64,000 nucleotides of DNA from Fragilaria crotonensis. Taxonomy: Eukaryota > Bacillariophyta > Fragilariophyceae > Fragilariales > Fragilariaceae. Below are positions 12,668 to 24,700 of this stretch, piece by piece (the stretch's first letter is position 1; each line of letters begins with the position of its first letter). Position numbers and translations under genes: made by a program. The stretch is from contig JAKSYS010000051.1 in the NCBI GenBank assembly GCA_022925895.1, positions 62,001 to 126,000 on the forward strand, written 5' to 3'. The notes beneath the pieces are model-generated. The model was given only the letters and a program-made list of their open reading frames with translations, ran no database searches and was not told the origin of the DNA.

Positions 12668-12822
12668 TGAGTAAAAGTAGACGTACTAAGAGCGACGGTG
12701 CAACGATATGCTACTAGTGGCGTGTATAGATCATGGGATAGGTCAATAGGTCAAGTTATGAGATCGAGCTATTGTACCGCATACTGTACAGTCGTGTACC
12801 GTACAACGCATACAATAAATCA
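12668..12822 (-). repeat. 5' LTR of the copia fossil
   Basis: 155 bp, TG...CA bounded, identical by eye to 6712-6866. Just inside it (12640-12667, minus strand) is a stretch that resembles the anticodon arm of a tRNA rather than a tRNA 3' end. Copia-type elements are known to prime from internal tRNA fragments, so this may be the primer site, but I could not match it to a particular tRNA. Confidence 0.85.
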
Positions 12823-13242
12823 CTACCACTGTTACAAATGTGGATGATCAGGGCTTCGGATGAAATCGAACAAAATACTCTCGGAAGAATTGACTGGTGT
12901 CTCTGGCTTCGACGGATTTTACGCACATAAAAACGGAGAAGGATGGTACGCGCGAGTACCTTGACGCAAGTTCTACTATGATACTGGATTATTGAAGTGT
13001 ATATGCATAAATCCTGCGAGGGATTTTGGCGAGACGATGTCAATATGCATAACTGCCAGGTATGTATTCCATACATCATTACCGGTAGAAGTTAACCGCC
13101 GGTTTATATATATAGCCGTGTAATATCATTTGGAAGCATTGACTTATTACAACTCTCCATCACAGGTACTGGGCGTAGTTACATTTAATGCTGCGTTGAA
13201 CCCTTGGACACAAGCACGACATCCATTCAATAGAGTTTCTTC
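12823..13242. other. Intergenic, nothing recognised
   Basis: About 420 bases between the copia fossil and the left inverted repeat of the Mutator-like element. No open frame with a recognisable motif and no repeat was seen. Confidence 0.5.
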
Positions 13243-13836
13243 GAGGATTTTTAAAGATTTTTCAAAGTAGTACAATGATAGCTATTAGTATTTTAGAATG
13301 TTGCTTTTTACTATTTAGTACAAATACCTTTGCACTTACAATTTATTCCATTTCTTTTGCCCACACTTTACAAATTTAGTCCATAATCACCGGAATTCCA
13401 ATTTCCACACCTGCCATCCTCACTTCCCATGAAATGAATGGTACCCTGTCCTGAAGAAGACATCAAAATGAGCAGCGCTATAACACATTGCTGTCACATT
13501 TCCTCAAACATTTCATTTCCAATGGGTTCACATCTCAGTTATATTATTCAGAACTTTACATTAATAAATGATGTTGACAGTGGGCATAATTTTTGACCAT
13601 AGAGGTCTGTTGCATAAATGGCTCTTCATCCATGATGTCATTGTGCTGCTACCAAAGTTCAGGTCCGCATCTCAACAGTGTTCCACATACTGCCTCATAC
13701 ACAGTAGCTAGTGTTGACTTCATTATTGGCTGCATCATACGCAATTGCAACAATCAAAACATGACCTGGAGTAACTCCCTAGTAGCACACATATTGTTTT
13801 GTAACTTAGCAGCTAGTGGGTAGCTTCTACAAACTA

Positions 13837-15795
13837 CTATGAATTTGTGATCAAGTCGATCCTTTCCGGTGCTGGGTTAGTGCACGTTCTTCGGTTAAGA
13901 CCTCTGATGCCACAATTTGAACAAACGACTGGTGAATCTTCTGCCGCCAGGAACTCGCTTCGTTGTCTTATCCTTCTGGTCCAGCATGGCTGACCGGACG
14001 GCCGTGCCGCAACAAGAGGTGGTTTTGTAACACCATCATATTTAATGCCATCCAAAGTGACTGGGAAGACATTTCTCTTGAAGGTACTTTTGACATTCCC
14101 AAAGGTGTAATTCTTGTCAACCAAATTGGTCAATACATAATTGAAGTTGACTTCTTTCCACTTTCTGTACACCGCACAGGCATGCTGGCAGGGAAACATA
14201 CAATCTTGCCATGCCCCACCACATGAACACCATTGCACACCAGGCCTTACGATGTGAATACTCCGCTGGTGCATAGGTGTCCCGTGGGCGACGGAGAGGA
14301 CAATGTCATGCTCGCCTTCATCAGCAGAAGAACCATACTCTGATGATGTCACTTTGAACTCACCACACCCGAGTTCATTCTCCATCACTGCCATGGATGC
14401 TGCAGCATCCCAGTGTGCTTCTAAAATCTGAGCAACACGGGGAACAACTTTGGAATCCTCACGCTTCAAATACTTTGTTTGACAATCACCAATCCTTGTT
14501 GACATAATGTCCAATCTTCTCTAAAGCTTCCATCCATGGCAGATCCCGAGCCTCTGAGAACATGTTGTTCACGCTCTTACTCGTGTTGGATGTAATGATT
14601 CCGTATCGAGGGGGCAAGTTCGAGTGTTGCCAAGCAATCCATTGTGAACACTTCCAGAGCGCACCGCTACTTTCAATGTCTTCAATGAAGGCAGCAGCGC
14701 TGGGCTTTATTTGGCGCACCAGATCTAGCATATTAGCAGCATTCCTTGCAGAATACGTCTTGGCCATCGCCATAACATAACGCCCACACTGTTTCCCAAA
14801 CCGCTGGGTCAAGTTGGATTTATGTGCTTAGCACAGCTAAACTCCAAATTCCTCAGGAAAACATCATTCAGAGCAACCTTGAGACCCTTATCCCGATCCG
14901 AAATAACGACAAATGAATGTCCACTTAGGATAGGAGAAACTTGCTTGAGAAGCCTAAGCATCTTTGTCCACGTTGCTCCATCTTCATTACCAGAAGATAT
15001 CATCAGTCCAATGGGAAACACATCATTGTTTCCTGATAACACAGATGTGACATACAGTGTTCCATTGTACTCACTGCACAGGTGAGCTGCGTCAAGCAAA
15101 ACAACGGATCGCACAAACTTCAGAGCCTTGTTCATAAAACCAGGAAAGAAATAGACATCAACCAACTCGTTGGTTTCGCTCTTTGTGCATCTGATGACCG
15201 ACTTGGGGTTGCATTGCTTCATGGCTTCTAAGTACGGGGTCATGTGCTCAAAACTCTTTGCAATTAATCTCAGTCCTACCCCAGCATCGGTTGTTATTAC
15301 ATGGTATGCCATCATGTAAGGGACAATTATACCGCATTCGTTCGCCGCGGTTTGATGACGTCGTTCGGTGTCGGATCACCATCCTTTGTTTTTAGCTAGA
15401 ACCTTGACAACAATGTCATTCAGCTTTTCATGGCGACGCTTCTTCCATTTCCGCCCATCTTTTGCATTTGCCGGGCGGCGAAAGTTGCTGTGTTTGGTCT
15501 TCATCTTCGAGACCGAAAAACTTCCATCGGCTCGTCAGCAGGAGATACGAATTTGGAAAGGACAACCCAGATGCTCGCGGCATTCGTACACACGAAATTT
15601 GTCGTTGATTGACCTCTTGATGCGCAAATAATTCCCAGTCTGAAGTTCATAAGCTTCGACTAAAGGATTCACAGCTTCCAGTGTTGGAAAGCACTGCAAC
15701 TTTGCTTCCTTCATAAGGTTGTAGAAGGTAGTGTCACCTGAAAGAGCGCTTACACTATCTTCATTCTCAGTCTTCGAAGCAGCAGCATCTTCCAT
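13837..15795 (-). pseudogene. MULE transposase (MuDR type), broken
   Basis: Four open pieces in order on the minus strand. 15795-15535 has a Cys-containing segment (VYECREHLGCPFQIRIS) like the N-terminal DNA-binding domain of MuDR transposases. 15315-14809 is the catalytic part, with VVLLDAAHL (first D), a block from GTLYVTSVLSGN to PIGL, and VVISDRDKG (second D). 14812-14486 has YGIITSNTSKSVNNMFSEAR, the conserved R-G..TSN..ES-N....R motif. 14514-13837 carries a SWIM zinc finger (CSCGGAWQDCMFPCQHACAV) and a CxxC end (CSNCGIRG). The pieces lie in three frames with an unreadable gap between 15535 and 15315. MULE transposases catalyse cut-and-paste transposition; this copy cannot make one protein unless spliced. 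Confidence 0.75.
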
Positions 15796-15937
15796 CTGGG
15801 ATTCAGTGTCGGTGTCGATGGTGTCAAAAAATTCTTCGTCATTGTCCTTTGCTTTCGTCTTGTTGCTTATGTTTATAAATAAATAAAGAAAGAAATAAAT
15901 ATGAACTGATTATCAGGTTATAACCTCATCAAAACCG

Positions 15938-16800
15938 TTAGGTCCAGAATGTGTACCCCACCCCGGCGGTATCACCCGCGAGAGTTGCAACTAAATATGC
16001 AGAGTGCGTTGGTGACATAGCGCATGTCGGTACTACCCCGTGTGCAGTGCAAAATACTGTGTAATGAGATTGTCTTGGCACTTCCCCGACCAGTTCATTC
16101 ACCGCGATCGATCTCCTCACTTTTCTAAGCCATCGTCGTTGTAGCGAGAGAGATCCGTGGATAATGCTTTCCATTGTTGATCGATCGCATAAATGACGAT
16201 CGCATGCCCGCAGGAGATGTTGGTTTTGAAACAGTGCCTTGATTTCAGCAACTTCCGTGGACCTTATGTCATTCTGTTCGTCATCGTCTTTTGAGTGTAA
16301 AACACCAGCATTCCGTACGTGTGGCGTGGTCATAGATGACCGAGATACATGTTCCCATCCTTTTAGCTCCATCACTCGTAACATATCGCAGCATGCTAAG
16401 GATGACAAGTGGCGGCTCAAGAATCCGGATGCTGCCTCCCTCCATCCAATTCGATCCTGTGACTCCAATGCCTTCCCGATTGTTTCTTGAAGATGGAGAG
16501 GGTATTGGGACAAAACATGTGTGAACTTCTGAGATGATTTAGTCCAATGCTCGATCCCTTCCACCAACAGGTATCGAATCGGATGTGTATCACCGGTAAC
16601 AATGTCACGACGTAGCTGTCGAAGACTCGTAAGGTATGCTGGATTGGTCCCACATCGGAGGAGATGATCAGTGGTCTCTTTGCTTGTCTTGCAGCATGGA
16701 CACAGTTTCAGAGTTGGATCTTTGATTCGCGACTGATCATAGCGACGTTTCCCGATGTGTCCATGGACTCTTTTCCTGTGTGTAACCTGATGATGAGGTT
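15938..16800 (-). pseudogene. C-terminal region of a retroelement protein inside the MULE
   Basis: The minus-strand frame ends at 15938 and is readable back to about 16800. It has a zinc-knuckle-like segment near 16700 (LCPCCKTSKETTDHLLRC, a C-x2-C...H...C pattern) followed by LRQLRRDI and, further on, QDRIGWREAASGFLSRHLS. Diatom reverse-transcriptase proteins often end this way, with a Cys/His 'E-T..H-L..C' knuckle after the RNase H domain and then a 'Q..IGW..F..G..S' helix. No reverse transcriptase or RNase H part is present here. Whether it was captured by the MULE or inserted into it is not resolved. The assignment rests on remembered family patterns. Confidence 0.4.
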
Positions 16801-17929
16801 GTAGTCGTTGTCAAAAGTGCTGGCTCGTTGCTTATGTTTATGTTATTCGAAGGTAGGTTATTCGAAGGAAACACGTCATGCACGTCAGCAGTCAGAGTTG
16901 CCAAATCTTTTGTGTCTCTCACCAGGAGTGCTAGTATGTTGTCCTTGTCGTCCTCATTGGTGGTCCCCTTGATGTTGTTGGCAGCACCAAACACCTTCGA
17001 GGGACCACTCGTCAATACCGTATCCTGATCATCAGTACAATCGATGGTTGGGACACTACTATTTCCCTCCTCGGCGTCAAAGAGCAGAGGGAAGCATTTC
17101 CTGAAAACAACACGAATCTGCTCACGTGAGCGAAGGAGATTTTGCACTATTCACAGCCGTTGCATTGAAACATGTCAAATACTGTAGGGACTGATATTTG
17201 GCTTCATGAAGAATGTAGAACTTAAAGAAGAAGCTGACCTTGTCGGCAATTTTAGCAGCAGTACTGGAACAATGAATCCTCTTTCAGGCACGCTCCATAG
17301 AGTCGTAGAAACACACGTTTACAACAAAAAGTTGAAGCATGCCACAAAGAAATGTCCTGGACTTTCAGGTGGCCCCCAAACAATTGGAATAATAAGCCTC
17401 TGTGGGACATCCTTGATGTTGTCATTGAGAATATTCTTGAAATTGCCATCCTTGACATGGTATTTGAGAATATTCTTGAACTTTGTTGTGAATCTTGCAA
17501 ATGTGATTCTGGTATGCTTTCCAATCATTCTTTGTTCTTGCTTGTTCCCTTTTAATTGAGGCTGTCAGATTCATTGACAATGTAAATGCCTCTGCACCAA
17601 GACTACCCAGCAATGGTTCAACATCAGGTACTGTATGCGACAATGATGAGTCAGGCAGGAGAGTTTTAAGGTTGATGATGTAGTCAAGAAGAGGAGCAGT
17701 ACTGAGAAAATCTCTTTTGTTGAGACATGCAACATCACTTGCCAATGGTTCGATGACAACTCCAAAACGGGGATCTCCAGGAAACAACTGAAACTTTGAA
17801 ATTTGCGCATGACAAGAAGGCTTTCGTAAAGACAACATTGCCAAGTTTGGTTTGAGGGGAACCAGTGGTGCTGACTGATGAAAGTGCAAAGATTTTTCCA
17901 TTCTCTGTGTTCGATGCAGTTACCTCCTG
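16801..17929. other. MULE interior, unassigned open frames
   Basis: Minus-strand open frames at 16737-17147 (136 codons, Thr/Asn/Asp-rich) and 17422-17901 (159 codons) show no known domain. A short direct repeat, TTGAGAATATTCTTGAA, recurs near 17426 and 17464. I cannot say whether any of it was coding. Confidence 0.35.
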
Positions 17930-18362
17930 GCTCCGAACAATGAAGTCAACGCTAGTACTGTGTATGAGGCAGTACGTGGAACACTGTTGTGATACGCACC
18001 TGAACTTTGGTAGCAGCACAATGATGGGCTAAATTGTAAAGTGTGGGCAAACGAAATGGACTAAATTGTAAGTGCAAACTTATTTGTGTTAAATAGTAAA
18101 AAGCGACATTCTAATATATAGTAAGTCTTTGTACTACTTTGAAAAATCTTTAAACAAGGACTAAATTGTAATCTCCTCTAAAAACTATATAAAGTACATA
18201 CAACTTATCATAAAAGGTCATAATGCTTTCCACAACTGCCGGCAGTACACGTCAGCAGAAATCAGTACCATGCCGGTGTACGGTTGTTGCTTCACTCATA
18301 TGTCATATGTCATAATGCGACACCGTTCACTTGATACAGAAGCATACACCGCGAGCTATGAC

Positions 18363-18404
18363 ATGTCATGATGTCATGATGTCATGATGTCATGATGTCA
18401 TGAT
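18363..18404. repeat. 8-bp tandem repeat upstream of BRR2
   Basis: Five units of ATGTCATG in direct succession, 302 bp upstream of the BRR2 start codon. Each unit junction holds the palindrome TCATGA and a TGATGTCA word close to bZIP/CRE-type sites. It could be a simple microsatellite or a cluster of factor-binding sites. Nearby the words CATATGTCATATGTCAT (around 18297-18313) are a looser version of the same repeat. Confidence 0.7.
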
Positions 18405-18705
18405 GCATATAAACGCATCGGTCACACATATGCTTGCACTATGACATAGCTCATACTGTACTGTACCATCACGTATGACGGTAAAAATTCGTTCGGTACA
18501 CGCCATAGAGAGAGCGGAGTCAGACGCCCCACAGCCGTCACTTCACTCTGTTGTATTTCTGTACCGGTGGAGTACTCCCGTACATCATACTCTCAAGTCT
18601 CAAGTCTCAACAATCCTCATTTCACATCAACGAAATAATCCAGCGTCAACTACAACTGCGCCATCATCACTACTGCTGCCAATAACCCTCATCCTCATCA
18701 TCATC

Positions 18706-21700
18706 ATGGCCGACCGTGAGGCCCTACAGAAGCAATATGCCTACCATGAAATGTCCAACAAGGTTGAAACTAGCAAAAGGAGTCGTAGAATTCGAGGCGA
18801 ACCAACGGGGGAAGTGGAATCGCTCCGAGGACGTACGGATGTGGGTCGCATGGGAGATCGAATTGATGACAGACCAATCAAGAAGCTTAAACCAGACTCA
18901 ATCATCAAGGCGTCCAATTCGGCTTCCGCAACAACCGGGCGTGCTACTACTACGACGACAACCTCCTCGGTCGCGCCTGGTCAGTCCATTTTGGATGTCA
19001 ACGTTCGTGGCTACCAGCCGACAACTGCGTCCAGCAGGGCTGCCTATGAACGATTGTTAACGTTGATTGGGTCTCGTCAATACTTATCGAATCAAACACC
19101 GTCCATCTTGGTGGATGCTGCCGAATTAGTCATTGAAACGCTCAAGGATGACTCGTTGCGTGATCCCGAGCGTCAGCAAGCGATTGCCAATGTTATCTTG
19201 TACGGCAAGGCCAATCCTAAACTAACGGGGGAACAATATGCTCAACTCGTGCAGATTGGAAAGGCGTTGGATGATTACGGAGTAGTGGACAAGGAAGAGG
19301 ATGATGACATGAACCAGGAAATGGGAGTTGCGGTCGTCTTTGATGAAAGTGAGGGAGAACAAGACAGCGATGGCGAGGGATTGGTGGCAGCGGTTCCCGA
19401 TTCCGAGTCCGACGATGATGAAGATGAGGATGAGGAAGAAGGTCCAGCACCACCTGTGGATGATGACGAGGAAGAACAATTAGGTGGTGAGAAGAAGCAG
19501 AAGGTCGCAGCGGAAGCCCAGCGCACGTTGACGGTGCACGAAATCGATGCCCATTTCCTTCAGCGTCAACTCTCCAAGCATTTGACAGAACAAGACGCAG
19601 ATGAAATCGCCGACGTTGCAAAACAAGTATTACAGGTGTTGGGCGATGATACCGACCTCCGTGCCTGCGAAAACAAGTTGCTAGTCCTTCTCGGCTTTGA
19701 TTTGTTCCCAACAATTAAGTTGTTTCTGGCGAATCGTCGCAAACTGTTTTCCGTTATTTCTATCAAGAAGGCTCAGACAGAAGAGGAGAAGAGGAAAATT
19801 GAAGAATCTCTTCAGCAAGATCAGGAAGGCCGTTCCATCTGGGACGAACTCATGTCGAAATCCAAGGTGGAAGATTGGTCTAGAGACAGGATGAAGGGAA
19901 TCACTGAGAGCCTCAAGACTGCGAAATCAGATGCCGAGGGAGAAGATACCACCATGGAGGAAGTGGAAGAGGAGGGAAAGATGGCAATTGAACTTGACCT
20001 GGAAGGACTCGCCTTTCGCGACGGGGCACACACTATGAGCAACACAAAGGTAAATCTTCCTGACAAATCATGGAGAGCCATGAAGAAAGGATATGAAGAA
20101 GTTCACGTCCCTGCTGTGCGGAGTGTTGTCCCTAAAGATGAGCAACTAGTCTCGATTCAATCACTTCCAGATTGGACCCGCCCAGCCTTTGCTGGCATGG
20201 ACAAACTCAATCGTGTGCAGTCAAAGATGAAGGCCGTTGCGCTCGAGTCGTCTGAAAACATTCTCCTCTGTGCTCCTACGGGGGCGGGAAAGACCAATGT
20301 GGCAATGATGGCAATGCTCAATGTCATTGGGCGGTATCGGAAAGAAGGACAAGACGATGAAACAAAGGACAGCGCAATTGGATCTTTGGACTTGGATAAG
20401 TTCAAGATTGTTTATGTGGCTCCAATGAAGGCCTTGGTCCAAGAAGTTGTTAAAAACTTTTCTAGTCGTCTCAAGGAATACGGCGTTTCCGTTAAGGAAC
20501 TCTCTGGAGATTCATCCCTAACGAGACAGCAAATTGCCGAAACGCAAGTGTTGGTGACAACACCAGAGAAGTGGGACATTGTGACCCGACAAGGAGAGGG
20601 TCGTGCCTACACACAACTTGTCAGGCTGGTGATTATCGACGAGATTCATTTACTGCACGATGACCGTGGACCGGTCTTGGAGAGCATTGTGGCACGAGTT
20701 ATCCGCCAGGTTGAAGCTTCTGCTGAGCCCATTCGGTTGGTGGGCTTGTCAGCAACGCTTCCAAATTATGCTGATGTCGCAACCTTTTTGCGTGTAAAGC
20801 CGCAAAAAGGACTTTTCTTCTTTGACCATTCCTACCGCCCAGTGCCACTTCAAATGCAATACGTCGGAATCACTGAGAAGAACGCATTCAAGCGGTTTCA
20901 GCTTCAGAATGAAATTTGTTACGACCGTGCACTGTCTCAGCGTCGTCACGACAACCAAATGCTGATCTTTGTTCATAGCCGTGCCGAAACAGGCAAGACA
21001 GCCAAGGCTCTTCGTGATCTAGCTCTGGAAAGGGACGAACTTCCAAGATTTGTTCGCGATGGAAGCGCCACGCAAGAGATTCTACGCGAGGAATCGTTAT
21101 CTGTGAAGAATGCAGACTTGAAGGATGTCTTGCAGTACGGCTTTGCCATTCACCATGCTGGTATGGCTCGAGGAGATCGTGAACTGGTGGAAGATCTTTT
21201 TGCCGACGGCCACATTGCTGTGCTCTGTTGTACCGCGACATTGGCATGGGGCGTTAATCTTCCTGCGCATGCTGTAATTATCAAGGGAACTCAAATATAC
21301 GACCCCGCTAAGGGAAGGTGGGCTGAGCTCAGTCCATTGGATGTGCTCCAAATGTTGGGCCGTGCTGGTCGTCCTCAGTATGACACTGAAGGCGAAGGAA
21401 TCATCTTGACACATCACAGTGAGCTCCAATATTACTTGTCTCTCACGAATCTTCAACTTCCAGTGGAGAGCCAACTGATCAAGACTCTACCTGATCACCT
21501 CAATGCCGAAATTGTACTAGGTACTGTTTCGAGTATAGCGGAGGCAGTGGATTGGTTGAGCTACACTTTCCTTTTCGTGAGAATGCTCCAAAATCCCTCG
21601 CTTTACGGCATTCACAATCCTGACGTTACATTGAAAACAGATCCTACGTTGAAGAAACGCAGACTTGATTTGGCGCACACAGCAGCCACCATTCTGGAGA

Positions 21701-24700
21701 AGAGCCTTCTAGTCCAGTACGACAGGAAAAGTGGTTCGCTGCGCTCAACTGCCTTGGGTAGAGTGGCAAGTCAGTATTACATATCTCACTCTTCTATGGC
21801 CGTATACAGTCGACACATGCGACCCAATATGACAGATATTGAGCTACTAAGGCTTTTTGCTCTTAGTGGCGAATTTTCTCACATCACTGTCAGGGAGGAA
21901 GAGAAACTGGAGCTTGCCAAGCTCGCAGGTAAAGTACCTATTCCAGTCAAGGAGAGCCCTTCCGAACCATCCGCCAAGGTAAACATGTTATTGCAAGCAT
22001 ACATTACTCGCCTCAAACTTGATGGGTTTGCATTGGTTGCGGACATGGCTTTCGTACAGCAATCGGCCGCAAGAATTATGAGGGCGTTGTTTGAAATAGC
22101 TGTCAAGAGGAACTGGTCTGGCCTCGCCAAGCTCACACTGGACTTCTCGAACATGGTGGCACACCGGATTTGGAGAAGTCAAACACCACTGCGACAATTT
22201 TCGACTGTTCCTGAAATAGTAGCGCGAAAGTTGGAACGCAAAAGCGATATTGAATGGGCCCGTTATGTCGATTTGTCGACATCTGATCTGGGGGAGCTCG
22301 TTGGGGTTCCAAAGATGGGGGAAATATTGCACAAGCTCGTTCACAAGTTTCCCAGACTTGATCTGTCTGCCGTCATCCAACCCATTACAAGGTCGATGCT
22401 TCGCATTGAGCTCACGCTGGTATCTGCATTTGAATTTGATGTCGACGTTCATGGGTACAGCCAGCTTTTTCACGTTTTCGTCGAAGATGTCAACGGGGAG
22501 AACATCCTATACCACCAGACGTTTACGTTGAAGAGGAACAGCGACGAGGAAGAGCATGTACTCGTTATCACCGTCCCAGTGATGGATCCCCTCCCACCGG
22601 CGTATTTCATAAGGGTTCTCTCCGATCGCTGGTTGCATTCCGAGTCGTCCCTTCCGATATCATTCAACCACACTATATTGCCTGCGAAATTCCCTCCCCC
22701 GACAGAGCTGCTTGACTTGCAGCCCCTTCCAGTGACGTCGCTTGGCGAGGCTGCGTTCGTGAACCTTTTCCCTTTCAAGGAATTCAACCCCGTTCAGACT
22801 CAAACGTTTCACGAACTCTTCAAGACGAGTAGAAACGTAATTGTTTGCGCACCGTCTGGCTCCGGAAAGACTGCTCTTGCAGATTTCGCTATTCTACGAC
22901 TGCTTCAGACCAATCCGGTTGGAAAGTGTGTCTACGTTTCTCCGATTGACGAAGTCGCCGATCAAGCATTCGTTGATTGGAGCCGTCGCTTTGGAGCTCT
23001 GATGGGCGCCAACCAAATTGTTAAGCTGACTGGCGAGGCTGCTGCCGATGTTTCCTTGGTCGCAAGTGCCAAGATTATTGTCGCGACTGTCAAGCAGTGG
23101 GATGGTCTCAGTCGGCGATGGAGACAAAGGAAAGCACTGCATGCTGTTTCTCTCCTTGTTTTTGACGAGCTCCATTTGCTGGGAGGAGAGCATGGACCTA
23201 CACTAGAAGTTGTCATCTCTCGTATGCGCTACATTTCCAGCGAAAGACAGGACCAACCGATTCGCTTAGTTGGCCTCGGTGCATCTATTGCAAATGCGAG
23301 AGAAGTAGGTGAATGGATGGGAGTGTCAGAGAAAAGCTTGTTCAATTTTTCGCCGAAGGTTAGACCCAATCCTCTGGAGATATATTTCCAGTCCTATGAT
23401 CAGGGCAACTATGCTGCGAGACTTATGGCTATGAGCAAGCCAGTATACAACGCCGTTGCACGCCATGGGCAGGGGCGATCTGTGATGGTTTTCGTTCCGA
23501 GTAGGAAGCAAGCTCAACTCACTGCCATTGATTTAATGACATACCAAGAAAGCCAGCAGGAGTCAACCTTCCTTGGAAAAATCGATGACCAACAAGCTTT
23601 CAATCAGAACTGCGCATCCATTCGCGATGAAAGCCTCAAGCATGTTGCCATGGCTGGCATCGGATTCTTGTATGAGGGTATGCGGCAGTCCGATCTGACC
23701 ACAATACTGAATTTTTACGACCAGGGCTACATTCGGGCCTTGATATGTCCATCCGAAGTCACATGGAAGGTGACCGCCCGTGCATACCTTGTCATCATCA
23801 TGGGAACGGAGTTCTATGATGGTAAGGAGCGCCGTCACGTCGACTATGATGTCGGCACCCTACTTCGCATGCTGGGGCGCGCAAGCAGACACGACAACGA
23901 GGGTGGAAAATGTGTTCTCCTCTGCCACTCACCAAAAAAGGAGTACCTCAAAAAGCTTCTGTACGATCCTCTCCCTATCGAGAGCCATCTAGATCATTAC
24001 CTCCATGATCACTTTAACTCCGAGATCGTCACTCGGACAATTTCGGGTCTTCAGGATGCGATTGACTACATCACGTGGACTTTTTTATATCGCCGACTTA
24101 GCAAGAATCCCAATTACTACGGGCTTCAAGGCACTTCCAACGTGCACGTCAGTGAGCACTTGAGTGATATGGTGGAAACTGTTCTCGGGGACTTGTCTGA
24201 AAGCAAGTGCTGTCAGTTGGATGAAGAGGGTAATGTCTCTCCTCTGAACCTTGGAATGGTTGCAGCGTACTACTATGTTCAATACACAACTGTGGAATTG
24301 ATCGCGGCGTCTGTCACAGAAAAGAATAAGGTTAGAGGAATCATGGAAATCTTGGCGAACGCTTCTGAGTTCTCGACGATTCCTGTCAGGAACGGCGAAG
24401 AGAAGACGCTGAAAATCGAAGCAAGGACGCTTCGACACAAGTTGCCTGATAGTATGCGATTCAACGATTGGAGTACCAAGACCCTCATCCTTTTGCAAGC
24501 TCACTTCAGTCGCAAGACACTATCTTCAGAGTTCCTCGCCGACCAAGCAGTCATTCTCAAACAAAGTGTCACTCTGGTCCAGGCTATCGTGGATGTGATC
24601 AGTAGCAACGGTTGGCTCAAACCAGCACTTGCGGCCATGGAACTTAGTCAAATGATAGTTCAGGGACTTTGGAATCGTGATAGTGTTCTGAAACAGGTAA

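Larger units (their letters stand above)
6712..12822 (-). mobile_element. Ty1/copia LTR retrotransposon fossil
   Basis: The element is about 6.1 kb, on the minus strand, and flanked by two 155-bp LTRs at 6712-6866 and 12668-12822 that read identical by eye. Each is TG...CA bounded, and a 4-base CTAC occurs on both outer sides (6708-6711 and 12823-12826), taken as the target duplication. Remnants of pol lie in copia order on the minus strand: integrase part about 9080-9760, reverse transcriptase about 7759-9150, RNase H about 7400-7600 (VDSDHAGCEDQRTRK is the copia-type RNase H motif). The right part, 9770-12660, should hold gag and the start of pol but shows no part I can name. The coding region is heavily broken, with well over ten breaks. 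The LTRs suggest a recent insertion. Confidence 0.85.
13243..18180 (-). mobile_element. Mutator-like element (MULE) with long terminal inverted repeats
   Basis: A block at 13243-13390 recurs inverted at about 18010-18180. Shared words include TTTAAAGATTTTTCAAAG, ACTATTTA and GCCCACACTTTACAA. A second pair, 13629-13735 and about 17930-18010, extends the inverted repeat inward; here the words are ATTGTGCTGCTACCAAAGTT and TACTGCCTCATACACAGTA. The left arm has about 240 bp between these blocks that the right arm lacks. Transposase remnants occupy 13837-15795 on the minus strand. The rest (15900-17900) holds a retroelement fragment and open frames of unknown nature. The long inverted ends plus the SWIM-type transposase are the MULE signature. 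No 9-bp target duplication could be seen. Confidence 0.7.

Noticed and set aside
13243-18180. 9-bp target duplication for the MULE
   Set aside because: Flanks at both ends were compared and do not match; the ends may be worn or misplaced.
18475-18705. Using ATG 18475 as the BRR2 start
   Set aside because: The 77 extra residues resemble no BRR2 N-terminus and include CAT/TCA-rich leader, while the 18706 ATG begins the conserved sequence.
19217-19714. 165-codon minus-strand frame opposite BRR2
   Set aside because: It is an antisense shadow of the acidic GAC/GAG-rich tract of BRR2.
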